Shown here: in pieces, positions 1 to 9,560 of the stretch
How the letters are laid out: every line of letters begins with the position of its first letter
How positions within the stretch are numbered: position 1 is the stretch's first letter
Source: Zobellia nedashkovskayae
Lineage (GTDB): Bacteria; Bacteroidota; Bacteroidia; Flavobacteriales; Flavobacteriaceae
DNA length: 64,000 bases
Direction of reading: 5' to 3'
Assembly: GCF_015330125.1 (NCBI RefSeq)
Contig: NZ_JADDXR010000002.1
Coordinates: 4,786,685-4,850,684 of the forward strand
Notes under the pieces: model-generated
Told to the model about the DNA's origin: nothing
What the model saw: the letters and a program-made list of their open reading frames with translations, nothing else
Database searches by the model: none
Program-made: the position numbers and the translations under genes

Positions 1-3000
1 TTTGGTAAAATAGGAAGGAGATGAAAAGCCTACTTTAAAGCAAACCTCACTTATAGATTCGTTTCCGTTCTCTATCATCTGCTTGGCTTTTTCAAGTCTT
101 ATTTTGCGTAGAAACTCATTTGCAGAATAGCCTGTTAGCGCTTTTATCTTTCTATATAATTGACTTCTACTTAGATTCAGTTCCTCAGCCAACTGCTCTA
201 CATTTAGATTTTCATCCGATAGATTAGCAGTAACATAATCTAGCACCTTTGCAATAAAACCTTTGTCTAATAAAGAAGCACTTTCGGGTACTTTTACGTT
301 GTTTGAATCATTTAAATACTTATTAAACAGTACTTGCCTACTGCTCAAAATTTGCTTTAACTGCGCTCTAAGCACGGTCATCTCAAAAGGTTTGGTCAGA
401 TAAACATCCGCACCGCAGTCAATACCCTTTACCCAATCATCTGTCATTGTTTTGGCGGTGAGCATTAGAATTGGAATATGGCTTGTTTTCAGGTCTTCCC
501 GTATATGTCTACAGAACTCAAATCCGTCCATTTCTGGCATAACCACATCAGAAAGGATAATGTCCGGAGTTCTTTTTTCGGCTGCCTTTAATGCTTCCGT
601 TCCGTTTACTGCTTCAATAACTTTATACTCTCCCTTTAGTTCATTTCTTAAATACGCTCTCAGCTCTGCATTATCTTCAACAATAAGAAGCGTCGTATCC
701 AACCCATTATTTGCATACTGATTAACGATATCTCCGCCCGTCGTAATTGGTTTTAATTCCTCACTTTTAGTCTCGGGCTTTAGAAACAGCTCGCTGGGTT
801 TGAAGTGGGCATTACCAAGCGGTAGAAAAATCCTGAATTTGGTACCAAGTCCTTCTTCACTTTCTACAACTATTTTACCTTTTAAAAGGTCTATAAAACT
901 CTTCACTACTTCTAAGCCAATACCTGTACCACCATAATATTGGCTGTTCATTTTTTCTACTCGGTAAAACCGCTCAAAAACCTTTTCCAATTCTTCTTTT
1001 CCAATACCGCTTCCTGTATCTTCTATGTTTATTTCCAAGGCCTGAAAAGCTTCCGTTTCATTTACCAATGGGAATATAATTTTATTGGCGCATTTAAAAA
1101 CGCCTACCGTTATGGTTCCTCTATCCGGTGTAATTTTAAAGGCATTTGATAGGATGTTAAAAATGACTTTTTCCAACATAGAAGGGTCGCTCCACAGCGT
1201 TATAGGTTGCTCCTCGGATTCTACTAAAAAGTGAATATCTTTTAGCGTTGCCTCTTCTTCAAAATGATTTGTAATTTCTTTGATGAACGTTATGGCCTCT
1301 AGCTCGGACACCTTAACGTTAAGCTTATTAATATCTAGCTTTCTAAAATCCATCAACTCATCTATTAACCGCTTTAATCTGTTGGTGTTCTTGTGGATGA
1401 TACCCAACTTTTCCTTCATCTTTTGAGAAAAAGAAGTTCCTGAATCTCTAAGAATGTCTTCTAACGGATTTAAAATAAGCGTAAGTGGAGTCCTAAATTC
1501 ATGGGAGATATTCGTAAAAAATTGAATTTTTCTATCGTTCAACACTTCTTCCTGTAATCGCTTTTCGCGTTCAAATTGAACCATTCTTTTTTCCTGAACT
1601 CGCTGATTTGCCAACTTTACCAAAAAGTAAGTTATTAGTAAAATGGCCAGTACATACAGTAAAATAGCCGTAGTTGTACCCCACCAAGGTGCTAAAACCG
1701 TAAGCCGTAAAGTCTTTGGTGTTTCATTCCAAACACCATCATTATTGGCTGCTTTCACCTTAAAAACATAATCACCCACAGGAAGATTCGTATAGGTTGC
1801 ACTTCTGGTTTTCCCTACATAGTTCCACCGGTTGTCAAAACCTTCTAAAAAATAGGCGTACTGGTTCTTTTTGGGCCTTGTGAAATTTATTCCTGCATAT
1901 TCTATTGTAAAAACCGACTGATTATGAGTGAGGGTTAAATTTTCCGTACGGCCTATAACTTTTTCTAAAGGCGATTTTTCCGTACCTGGCACAACGGATT
2001 TATTAAAGAGTTTAAAATCCGTGAAGTAAACCTGAGGTTCATTACTATTGAAACTCAAATTTTTGGGGTCTATAGAATTAACCCCTTCATAACTGCCAAA
2101 ATATAAAATACCGGAATCATCTTTGTAGGTAGCATTGTAATTAAAATCGTTGGCCAATAACCCATCATGAATATCAAAGTTTTTAAAGCTTTCTTTTTCT
2201 ACATCCAATCTAGAAATACCATTATTCCCGCCTAACCAGATAGCACCATTATCATCTTCTAAAATTGAAGCTATAGTCTGTTGTCCTAAACCATTTCTAT
2301 CCCCATACCAAGTAAATATATCTTTAGATGGGTCATATTTACATAAACCTCCACCGTCCGTGCCGATCCAAATGATATTCTTGCTATCCTCAAATAGCGA
2401 TACTATTCTATCTACTATAAGTTTTTGACCAGTATCTCCGTGCATGCGCTCTATTAAAGAAATAGCCTTGTCTCCCTCAGAAAAATCATTAGCTATTTTA
2501 TAAAGTCCGCCTGTGGTTCCTAACCAAATAACATCATTACTATCTACCAAGATTTTACGCACTTCTCCATGACTAGGAATTACATCTTGGTAAATTTGAG
2601 AATTGTGAGGAGTGAATTTTTTAGTTTCCGGATTAAAGGAATGCAACCCTGTTACATAAGAGCCAATCCAAATAATTCCGTTTTTGTCTTCATCAAATGC
2701 CATAATACGGTTGCTTGTTAGCCCACCATTGGTATTTGAAATCGTATAGTTAATAAATGTTGATGTGTTTTTTGGAAGATAATAGATACCAGAATTCCAT
2801 GTTCCCACCCAAAGGTTTCCTTTACTATCAAAAAACATTCCCGAAACAGCTGCCGCATGCAGGTTAGTTGCTATTGAATTTTCAGGGTCTTTTAAATGAA
2901 CAATACTTTTGTCCGCAGCATTATATACATCTATACCACCCCCATCTAAACCAATCCACAACCTACCTTCTTGATCACTAGCAATACCTGTAACAGAAGG

Positions 3001-4095
3001 AAGTAGCAGGGAGTTATTGATATTGGCCAAGCTTTCAATATCCTTAAATTTATCAAACAACTTATCGTAAACCCCTACCCCTTTGTTGTAGTACCCAATC
3101 CAAATACGTTCTTGACTATCTACGAAAACAGACCAAATGGAGTTTGATTTTACACTTTTAACATCAAATTTATCATAGCGATAATTCTTAATTAGTGTTC
3201 CGTTTGACTTTAGTACAAAAAGCCCATCATTCTCCGTACCACATATGATATTACCATCTGTGCCTTGGGCAATGGATAATACCCGTTCCGCAGTTATTTT
3301 AAAAGAATCTATTTTATACTTATTTGAAGAGTGCAGTATTATTTTGATCAATCCGTCCGATAGCGTACCTAACCAGATTGCACCTTCTATATCTTCAAAT
3401 AAAGTCTCAATATTTAAATTTAGATTTTCAGCTATTTCGCCGTTATCAATCATAATCTGCGAGGGTTTAACCTTAACCCCATCATATTCAAAAAGACCGT
3501 AATTAGTAGCTACAAATACGTTACCTGTTTTGCTTTTTAAAATACAATTTACCTGTATGGCCGATTTGGCTATGGTAGACTGAAAAGGAATTGACTCACT
3601 ATCTAAGGTTAACGGGTCTACTCTAAATACCCCATGGTAATGAGACCCTACCAAAAGCTCTCCATTAATACCCTCTTGAATTGCTCTAATTAGGACACCG
3701 TTTTGTAATCTGGGTTCTCCCCTCAACTCTATTTTATCAAAGTTATCAAAATCTCTATTGTACAGATCTAAGCCCGTTTCCGTACCTATCCAAAATCTAT
3801 TAGATTTATCAATATATGAGGTATGGATAAGCGAATTGCTTAGTGATTTTGGCTCGCTAATATCTTGTTTATAGGTAGTAAAATCAATACCATTGTATTT
3901 CTTTAACCCCACCCCATTGGTTCCCATCCAAATAAGGCCCATGCTATCTTCAACAATAGTAGAGACCGCTCTTTGGGTATTATCTTGTTCTATATCTATA
4001 AAGGTGTAATCGTCATTTGAATTTTGCCCATAGAGATGACATTGCGTAAGGAAGACGCAAAAAACTAAACTCAAAATTATCTTACTTAATCTCAT
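1..4095 (-). CDS. Hybrid two-component system regulator (HTCS), C-terminus cut by window edge
   Basis: The open frame runs from an ATG at 4095 through the left edge (1365 codons, no stop), so a short C-terminal piece is missing. Visible order: signal peptide (about 1-24); a long run of two-component regulator propeller repeats with recurring WIGT/WMGT-like strands, to about residue 700; a Y_Y_Y-type domain; a membrane segment at about 806-826; a histidine kinase core with ISHEFRTPL (His865) and the GTGIGL ATP-lid; a receiver domain with phospho-acceptor Asp1183 in LSDVVMPEMDG; and an AraC-type HTH ending in SSPSYFTK. Such proteins sense a glycan fragment in the periplasm and activate a nearby utilisation locus. 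It is transcribed in the same direction as the xylose operon, behind a probable terminator. Its target is either that operon or genes left of the window. The family call is secure; the ligand is unknown. Confidence 0.95.
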   Translation of the reverse strand, partial: MRLSKIILSLVFCVFLTQCHLYGQNSNDDYTFIDIEQDNTQRAVSTIVEDSMGLIWMGTNGVGLKKYNGIDFTTYKQDISEPKSLSNSLIHTSYIDKSNRFWIGTETGLDLYNRDFDNFDKIELRGEPRLQNGVLIRAIQEGINGELLVGSHYHGVFRVDPLTLDSESIPFQSTIAKSAIQVNCILKSKTGNVFVATNYGLFEYDGVKVKPSQIMIDNGEIAENLNLNIETLFEDIEGAIWLGTLSDGLIKIILHSSNKYKIDSFKITAERVLSIAQGTDGNIICGTENDGLFVLKSNGTLIKNYRYDKFDVKSVKSNSIWSVFVDSQERIWIGYYNKGVGVYDKLFDKFKDIESLANINNSLLLPSVTGIASDQEGRLWIGLDGGGIDVYNAADKSIVHLKDPENSIATNLHAAAVSGMFFDSKGNLWVGTWNSGIYYLPKNTSTFINYTISNTNGGLTSNRIMAFDEDKNGIIWIGSYVTGLHSFNPETKKFTPHNSQIYQDVIPSHGEVRKILVDSNDVIWLGTTGGLYKIANDFSEGDKAISLIERMHGDTGQKLIVDRIVSLFEDSKNIIWIGTDGGGLCKYDPSKDIFTWYGDRNGLGQQTIASILEDDNGAIWLGGNNGISRLDVEKESFKNFDIHDGLLANDFNYNATYKDDSGILYFGSYEGVNSIDPKNLSFNSNEPQVYFTDFKLFNKSVVPGTEKSPLEKVIGRTENLTLTHNQSVFTIEYAGINFTRPKKNQYAYFLEGFDNRWNYVGKTRSATYTNLPVGDYVFKVKAANNDGVWNETPKTLRLTVLAPWWGTTTAILLYVLAILLITYFLVKLANQRVQEKRMVQFEREKRLQEEVLNDRKIQFFTNISHEFRTPLTLILNPLEDILRDSGTSFSQKMKEKLGIIHKNTNRLKRLIDELMDFRKLDINKLNVKVSELEAITFIKEITNHFEEEATLKDIHFLVESEEQPITLWSDPSMLEKVIFNILSNAFKITPDRGTITVGVFKCANKIIFPLVNETEAFQALEINIEDTGSGIGKEELEKVFERFYRVEKMNSQYYGGTGIGLEVVKSFIDLLKGKIVVESEEGLGTKFRIFLPLGNAHFKPSELFLKPETKSEELKPITTGGDIVNQYANNGLDTTLLIVEDNAELRAYLRNELKGEYKVIEAVNGTEALKAAEKRTPDIILSDVVMPEMDGFEFCRHIREDLKTSHIPILMLTAKTMTDDWVKGIDCGADVYLTKPFEMTVLRAQLKQILSSRQVLFNKYLNDSNNVKVPESASLLDKGFIAKVLDYVTANLSDENLNVEQLAEELNLSRSQLYRKIKALTGYSANEFLRKIRLEKAKQMIENGNESISEVCFKVGFSSPSYFTK

Positions 4096-4236
4096 ATAGT
4101 AGTACTTCTACTCTGTTGGATATTTAAAAAATGGTATTTGATAAAGTGAAAAATAAAAATATGCCGTGCATTACGGAATCAGTTTGAAGATAGGGCAAAT
4201 GGCCATTTCACACAAACAGAATGCTCTTAAACCAAA

Positions 4237-4262
4237 TTGCCGGTAGTTTCTACCACCGGCAA
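4237..4262 (-). terminator. Probable terminator after the xylose operon
   Basis: An inverted repeat, TTGCCGGT / ACCGGCAA, with a 10-base loop lies about 70 bases past the transaldolase stop. On the minus strand it is followed by a T-rich stretch (TTTGGTTT). It would separate the xylose operon from the two-component regulator. Seen by eye; no folding energy was computed. Confidence 0.5.
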
Positions 4263-4332
4263 TATAGCTTATAAAATAAATTGGAAACTGTTGCCAAGAC
4301 CTAAATATTATGTCTGTCTACAACAGGGTTAC

Positions 4333-4989
4333 CTATTGATTTCCTTTCTTATAATCTGCCAAGAATTTCTCTAAACCACTATCCGTTAACGGGTGCTTAA
4401 GCAGACCTTCAATAGCTGACAATGGACCTGTCATTACATCTGACCCCAATTTAGCACAGTTGATTACGTGCATGGTATGACGTACAGAAGCCGACAAAAT
4501 TTGTGTCTCAAAACCGTAGTTATCATAAATCAAACGAATCTCCTCGATCAAACGCATACCATCTGTAGAAATATCATCTAACCTGCCTAAAAATGGAGAA
4601 ACATATGTAGCGCCAGCCTTAGCAGCCAATAATGCCTGACCTACTGAAAACACTAGAGTAACATTTGTTTTTATTCCTTTGTCAGAGAAATATTTACACG
4701 CTTTTACACCATCTGCTATCATTGGTAATTTTACCACAATCTGAGGATGTAAGGCGGCCAATTCTTCACCTTCTTTGATCATACCTGCATAATCGGTTGC
4801 AATAACCTCAGCAGAAACATCACCTTCAACTTTTTCACAAATTGCCAGGTAGTGTTTTAAAATATTGTCTTTTCCGGTAATACCTTCTTTAGCCATTAAA
4901 GAAGGGTTTGTAGTTACGCCATCCAAAACACCTAACTCATAGGCGCTTTGAATATCGTTTAAATTTGCTGTATCTATAAAAAACTTCAT
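4333..4989 (-). CDS. tal: Transaldolase, short (TalC/FSA-size) subfamily
   Basis: 218 residues, the usual size of the small transaldolase/fructose-6-phosphate aldolase subfamily. It opens with [10 protein letters not shown], and the Schiff-base lysine is Lys87 in VVKLPM. Residue 61 is Glu (VSAEV). Fructose-6-phosphate aldolases typically have Gln here and true transaldolases Glu, so transaldolase activity in the pentose phosphate pathway is favoured. The start lies 5 bases after the xylose isomerase stop, so it is the last gene of a tight xylB-xylA-tal operon. It would funnel xylulose-5-phosphate carbon to glycolysis. It is cytoplasmic, with no signal peptide. The family is certain; transaldolase versus aldolase rests on one residue. 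Confidence 0.93.
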   Translation of the reverse strand: MKFFIDTANLNDIQSAYELGVLDGVTTNPSLMAKEGITGKDNILKHYLAICEKVEGDVSAEVIATDYAGMIKEGEELAALHPQIVVKLPMIADGVKACKYFSDKGIKTNVTLVFSVGQALLAAKAGATYVSPFLGRLDDISTDGMRLIEEIRLIYDNYGFETQILSASVRHTMHVINCAKLGSDVMTGPLSAIEGLLKHPLTDSGLEKFLADYKKGNQ

Positions 4990-4994
4990 ATATT

Positions 4995-6320
4995 CTAGAT
5001 GTACTGATTAATTATGTTTTCGAACAATTCTTGCTTACCACTCTTAAGCTCTAACTCACCATTAGTAGTAGCTAAATCGTATAAGTTCTCCAGGCTTAAT
5101 TTACCTCCTTCAAACTCTTTTCCTTTTCCTGAATCAAAAGAGCTGTAACGGTTTTCACGAAGCTTGCTATAATCAGAAGACTGGATTATTTTATCAGCCG
5201 TAATTAAACCTCTTGCAAACGTATCTGCACCACCAATATGAGCTAAGAAAATATCTTCTAGGTCCGTAGAATTTCTTCTAATTTTTGCATCAAAGTTTAC
5301 ACCACCGCCCTGTAGGCCACCAGCTTGTAAAAATACTAGCATAGCTTCCGTAGTTTCTTGAATGTTGTTTGGGAACTGATCTGTATCCCATCCGTTTTGG
5401 TAATCCCCACGGTTGGCGTCTAAACTACCTAACATTCCTGCTTTAGCGGAAACTTCCATTTCATGCTGAAAAGTGTGTTGTGCAAGAGTTGCATGGTTTA
5501 CTTCTATGTTTATTTTGAAATCTTTATCCAATCCGTACTCTTTTAAGAAACCGATTGCCGTAGCCGAATCAAAATCATACTGGTGCTTGGTTGGCTCCAT
5601 TGGTTTTGGTTCAATAAAGAAATTACCTTTAAAACCTTGCTTACGAGCATAATCTCTAGCCATAGTTAAAAACTGTGCCATATGATCTAATTCGCGACCC
5701 ATGTTTGTGTTCAAAAGAGACATATACCCCTCACGACCTCCCCAGAAAACATAGTTCTCACCGTCTAATGCAATAGTCGCATCCATCGCTAATTTTACTT
5801 GACCACCTGCTCTAGCAACCACATCAAAATCTGGGTTTGTAGCAGCACCGTTCATGTATCTTGGATTAGAGAAACAGTTAGCCGTACCCCACAACAACTT
5901 AATACCCGAAGCAGCTTTTTTCTCCTTTATATAATCAGTAATAGTAGCTAATCTTTTTTCTGATTCAGCAAAAGTTGGACCTTCTTGAATCAAATCGAAA
6001 TCATGAAAACAGAAATAATCAAATCCCATTTTGCTGATAAACTCAAAAGCAGCATCTGCTTTATCTTTTGCAGCTTGAACGGCATCTGAAGATTTATCCC
6101 AAGCAAAATTTTGTGTACCTGGGCCAAATGGATCAGAACCTTGCCCACAGAATGTATGCCAGTATGCAATAGCAAACTTGAAGTGTTCCTTCATGGTCTT
6201 GCCCGCAACAACTTGGTCTGGGTTGTAATATTTAAATGCTAAAGGGTTGTCTGATTCTTTTCCTTCAAACTTGATTTCTCCAATACCTTTAAAGTACTCT
6301 TTGTCTCCTAATAATGCCAT
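4995..6320 (-). CDS. xylA: Xylose isomerase
   Basis: 441 residues, typical of class II xylose isomerases. Converts D-xylose to D-xylulose in the cytoplasm. Signature segments include FCFHDFDL (His106, Asp109 of the proton-shuttle site) and WGGREGY (from Trp193), followed by the metal-binding region with [16 protein letters not shown]. Only one base separates it from the xylB stop and five bases from the transaldolase start, so translation is probably coupled. The LacI-type gene at 8139 is the obvious local regulator. Nothing appears damaged. The assignment is firm. Confidence 0.98.
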   Translation of the reverse strand: MALLGDKEYFKGIGEIKFEGKESDNPLAFKYYNPDQVVAGKTMKEHFKFAIAYWHTFCGQGSDPFGPGTQNFAWDKSSDAVQAAKDKADAAFEFISKMGFDYFCFHDFDLIQEGPTFAESEKRLATITDYIKEKKAASGIKLLWGTANCFSNPRYMNGAATNPDFDVVARAGGQVKLAMDATIALDGENYVFWGGREGYMSLLNTNMGRELDHMAQFLTMARDYARKQGFKGNFFIEPKPMEPTKHQYDFDSATAIGFLKEYGLDKDFKINIEVNHATLAQHTFQHEMEVSAKAGMLGSLDANRGDYQNGWDTDQFPNNIQETTEAMLVFLQAGGLQGGGVNFDAKIRRNSTDLEDIFLAHIGGADTFARGLITADKIIQSSDYSKLRENRYSSFDSGKGKEFEGGKLSLENLYDLATTNGELELKSGKQELFENIINQYI

Positions 6321-6321
6321 G

Positions 6322-7806
6322 TTACTTGTTTTTTAATAATTGTTCTAATTCTTTTTTCCATGCGGAATATGCAGATTGTAATGCTTCTTTTTCTGCGGAA
6401 GGTTTATAGCTCATAACATAATCATTAGCCATAATTTGTTCTCCGAAGCTTGAAAAATCGCCATCACTTAAAATACAGGCTCTAGCTGCACCAATAGCGC
6501 CTGTGGTATTATATATTTCTATCTCACGATCAATAAGTGTTGCTATTGTATTCGAGAAAATTTCCGATCTAAACAGGTTATCGTTTCCTGCTCGTATTTT
6601 GGTAGCGGTAATACCATCTGACCGAAGGATTTCCATACCATATACAAAAGAGAATGCAATACCTTCCAATGAAGCTCTACACAAATGTGCTTTGGTATGA
6701 TTGTTTAAGTTGATATCAAACATATTTGTACCTAAATCCACATTGTTCAACATGCGTTCTGCACCGTTACCAAATGGCAATATTTTTACACCATCTGAGC
6801 CTTGTGGTACGGAATTGGCCAAATCGTTCATTTCATCATATGAAGCGACATCCAAATTGTTTAACAACCAACGGTATTGAATACCGGCACCGTTTATACA
6901 CAATAGTTTTCCTATATTCTTATTTTCTGCACTGTAGTTTACGTGGGCAAAGTTGTTAACTCGCGAGCTTTCCTTAACCGAAAGATTATCTGTTATCGCA
7001 TAAATCACACCGGATGTTCCACCGGTAGCAGCTACCTCACCTGGATTAAAAACATTTAAGGACAACGCATTGTTAGGCTGATCTCCTGCACGGTATAAAA
7101 TAGGCGTACCCACTTTTAAACCTGACTCTTTTGCTCCTTGTTCCGATACCTTACTTTGAACAGAAAAAGTATCGACTATTTCAGGCACATGAGATTCGTT
7201 CAATCCGTAATAATCCAATAACCAAGTGGCTAAGCTATTCGTTTTAAAATCCCAAAATATACCTTCGGACAAGCCGGATAGTGTTGTGTTTGCTGTACCA
7301 CTCAATCTACAGGCTATATAATCTCCCGGTAGCATGAACTTATGGATACGTTCAAAAATTTCCTGCTCGTTCTCCTTAACCCACTTTAATTTGGATGCGG
7401 TAAAATTAGAAGGCGAGTTTAATAAGTGCTCACTACAACGGTCATTGCCAAGTTCGTTAAATGCTTTTTGACCAATACCTACCGCTCTACTATCGCACCA
7501 GATAATAGAATCACGTAAAGGCTTAAGGTTCTCGTCTACAACCACCAATCCGTGCATTTGGTATGAAATACCAATACCGGTAACCTCTTCTGATTTTATA
7601 TTATTTTCTGATAGCAATGTTTTAGTTGCGGCACAAACATGTTTCCACCACATATCCGGATCTTGTTCTGCCCAACCATTGTTGATAGCTAGAATATCCA
7701 TTTCTGTTTTAGGTTCGCTCACTACGGCAACGGGTTTACCCGTACTCACCTCAACTAAAGCTGCTTTTATTGACGAACTTCCTATATCGTAACCTATACT
7801 GTACAT
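6322..7806 (-). CDS. xylB: Xylulokinase (FGGY family)
   Basis: 494 residues. The N-terminal actin-like phosphate motif is [13 protein letters not shown], followed by [20 protein letters not shown] and the C-terminal FGGY ATP-binding segment ([22 protein letters not shown]). Phosphorylates D-xylulose to D-xylulose-5-phosphate. It is the first gene of the xylB-xylA-tal operon and is divergent from the LacI-type regulator, with a 332-base region between them. FGGY kinases differ in sugar specificity, but direct linkage to xylose isomerase makes xylulose the expected substrate. It differs from the second FGGY kinase at the right edge, which sits with rhamnose isomerase. Confidence 0.97.
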   Translation of the reverse strand: MYSIGYDIGSSSIKAALVEVSTGKPVAVVSEPKTEMDILAINNGWAEQDPDMWWKHVCAATKTLLSENNIKSEEVTGIGISYQMHGLVVVDENLKPLRDSIIWCDSRAVGIGQKAFNELGNDRCSEHLLNSPSNFTASKLKWVKENEQEIFERIHKFMLPGDYIACRLSGTANTTLSGLSEGIFWDFKTNSLATWLLDYYGLNESHVPEIVDTFSVQSKVSEQGAKESGLKVGTPILYRAGDQPNNALSLNVFNPGEVAATGGTSGVIYAITDNLSVKESSRVNNFAHVNYSAENKNIGKLLCINGAGIQYRWLLNNLDVASYDEMNDLANSVPQGSDGVKILPFGNGAERMLNNVDLGTNMFDINLNNHTKAHLCRASLEGIAFSFVYGMEILRSDGITATKIRAGNDNLFRSEIFSNTIATLIDREIEIYNTTGAIGAARACILSDGDFSSFGEQIMANDYVMSYKPSAEKEALQSAYSAWKKELEQLLKNK

Positions 7807-8138
7807 AATTATTTGGTGTTTGTAAGTGCTTCTGTTTTTTGAACGTTATCCTATCGGATTTTTTGTATCTCACTAAAAACCAAGCCCTTTTGTCAAATTT
7901 AAACTATAACTTAAAACGAGTTCCAGATAATTCGTTTCCGTACTAAAAATACGAAATAGAACCGTTTATAAATTCAAAATTTCACAACCACAACCTGTTT
8001 AAAATCAGATATTTACAATATTTCGTATTTTTCGAAATGGGTTTCGTAAAAAGAATAGGTGCAAAATGCTATTTTAGCGATCAGTACAGCAAAAAAGAAG
8101 TAATATCTTAATGGGATATTTAGTATCTTGATACAGTT
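7807..8138. promoter_or_regulatory. Divergent xylB / LacI-regulator promoter region with repeated TTTCGTA motifs
   Basis: This 332-base gap holds a minus-strand -7 box matching TAnnTTTG (TAAATTTG, 7894-7901) about 90 bases before xylB. The octamer TACGAAAT (7950-7957) recurs as its reverse complement ATTTCGTA (8020-8027), and a near copy GTTTCGTA lies at 8042-8049. ATTTCG/CGAAAT at 8020-8038 is itself an inverted repeat with a 7-base spacer. These are candidate operators for the adjacent LacI-family protein. This is inference from position and symmetry only; no -33 box is clear. Confidence 0.4.
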
Positions 8139-9170
8139 ATGAAACGAAAACTTAGTTTAGACGATATTGCCAAGCATTTTAAAGTCTCTAAATCTACCGT
8201 ATCTAAGGCGTTAAATGATAGCCATGAAATAAGCACCAAAACCAAGGCGAAAATCATTGCGTATGCCCGGGAACATAAGTACCGTCCCAACCTTAATGCA
8301 ATTAACCTTAGAAAAGAACCTTCGCAATCCGTTGGTGTAATCATTCCTAATATTCTCAACTACTTCTTTGCCCAAGTTATTAGCGGTGTAGAGAAAGTAT
8401 TGAATGACAACGGCTATAATATGATTGCCTGCATCTCTAACGAATCTTACACAAAGGAAGTTGCCATTACCGAAATGTTGCGCAAAGGAGCTATATCCGG
8501 GCTCTTAGTTTCGTTGGCGGAAGAAACAGGTAAACTGGATAACACAGACCATTTTGAGCCCTTCTTGAACAAAGGGGTACCCGTAGTAATGTTTGATCGC
8601 GTATCATCAAAGTTGAACTGTGACAAAGTAACCATAGATGATACCAAAGCTGCATATAATGCAACGGAGCACCTTATAAAATCTGGATTTAAACGTATTG
8701 CCGTAGTTTCCCTATTAGGAGACCTTGAGATTTCACGGCTGAGAATTAACGGCTACCACCAGTGTCTTAAGGACCATAATTTAGACCTAGATCAGAGCTT
8801 GATTTTTGAAAAGCTGGAAAAGTCTTTTATGGAAGTGGAAATACGAAAATTGCTTTCCGCGGGAAAAGTGGATGCCATTTTAGGTTTGGAGGAAGAAGCG
8901 GGCGTTACCTCCTTATTGACCGCTAATTCATTGGCCATTAAAATACCTAAAGAGCTTTCCATTATTTGCTTTACTAACGGAATTCTTCCTAAATATGTAG
9001 TTCCTAGTTTAACATCTATCAGTCAACACGGGTATCATATGGGTGAGCGTGCCGCTCAACAATTGGTAAATAGAATAGAACAAAACGATACCGAAAAACC
9101 ATTTGCAACCGAAGTTATCAAAACCACTATGATTGAGCGGGATTCCACCATACCCTTAATTAAAACTTAG
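8139..9170 (+). CDS. LacI-family transcriptional regulator, probable xylose-operon regulator
   Basis: 343 residues. The N-terminal LacI HTH (residues 4-58) reads LSLDDIAKHFKVSKSTVSKALND, then a hinge helix with RPNLNAINLRK. A periplasmic-binding-protein-like sensor domain follows (VGVIIPNILNYFFAQVISGVE to the end). It is divergent from xylB and separated by a region with repeated TTTCGTA motifs, so control of the xylose operon is likely. The ligand could be xylose, xylulose or a phosphorylated intermediate. Family membership is certain; the regulatory target is inferred from context. Confidence 0.93.
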   Translation: MKRKLSLDDIAKHFKVSKSTVSKALNDSHEISTKTKAKIIAYAREHKYRPNLNAINLRKEPSQSVGVIIPNILNYFFAQVISGVEKVLNDNGYNMIACISNESYTKEVAITEMLRKGAISGLLVSLAEETGKLDNTDHFEPFLNKGVPVVMFDRVSSKLNCDKVTIDDTKAAYNATEHLIKSGFKRIAVVSLLGDLEISRLRINGYHQCLKDHNLDLDQSLIFEKLEKSFMEVEIRKLLSAGKVDAILGLEEEAGVTSLLTANSLAIKIPKELSIICFTNGILPKYVVPSLTSISQHGYHMGERAAQQLVNRIEQNDTEKPFATEVIKTTMIERDSTIPLIKT

Positions 9171-9179
9171 TTTTCCATC

Positions 9180-9383
9180 TTAGAAAAAGAACAATTGATT
9201 GACCCGTATAGTCTGACCTTTTTGAGGCTGCGCTATTATTTTTAAATATGAATACGATTTCTTTGGAAGCTGTATTGATATCTCTTTAAGCCGGTCCAAA
9301 TTGTTTTCATTGGCAAACATCTCCTTCTTGATCATTTGCCAATCTTTCTTGTCATCGGAAGCCCAAATGGAGACAAATTTCAA
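9180..9383 (-). pseudogene. Remnant of the C-terminal carbohydrate-binding domain of a lost gene
   Basis: A 67-codon frame reading from a TTG at 9383 encodes a segment with SIWASDDKKDWQMI, IQLPKKSYSYLKII and a natural-looking end (VNQLFFF). The pattern resembles the F5/8-type or chitobiase-like C-terminal domain often found at the end of bacteroidetal hexosaminidases and other secreted hydrolases. There is no signal peptide, no catalytic domain, and the upstream frame does not continue the domain. It is therefore best read as the 3' end of a deleted or decayed gene lying between the LacI regulator and the sulfatase. A short functional protein is less likely. Confidence 0.45.
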
Positions 9384-9560
9384 TGGTAAAAATAGACTAG
9401 AATAGAAAGTAAGCGGATATGGTTAAAATAGTGCCGACGCTTGATAAAATCGGAAAAAGGATAAACGCAATTTTAAGGTTAATTTGTAATAGGTTCAAAA
9501 TGTTGTTTTATGCTTTTTACCATAATCTACTTTTAAATCGTTTTATAAAACTCGATAAAA
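9384..9560. other. AT-rich leader region before the sulfatase
   Basis: With the remnant at 9180-9383 this completes the 390-base gap between the LacI gene and the sulfatase. I see no convincing -7/-33 pair, hairpin or RNA gene here. Short frames in it have no family features. Confidence 0.3.

Noticed and set aside
452..3502. Several plus-strand frames (60-90 codons) opposite the two-component regulator
   Set aside because: They are antisense shadows of the long continuous HTCS frame, with no start context or family features.
4333..4989. Fructose-6-phosphate aldolase
   Set aside because: Residue 61 is Glu as in transaldolases, not the Gln typical of that aldolase; kept as a minor alternative.
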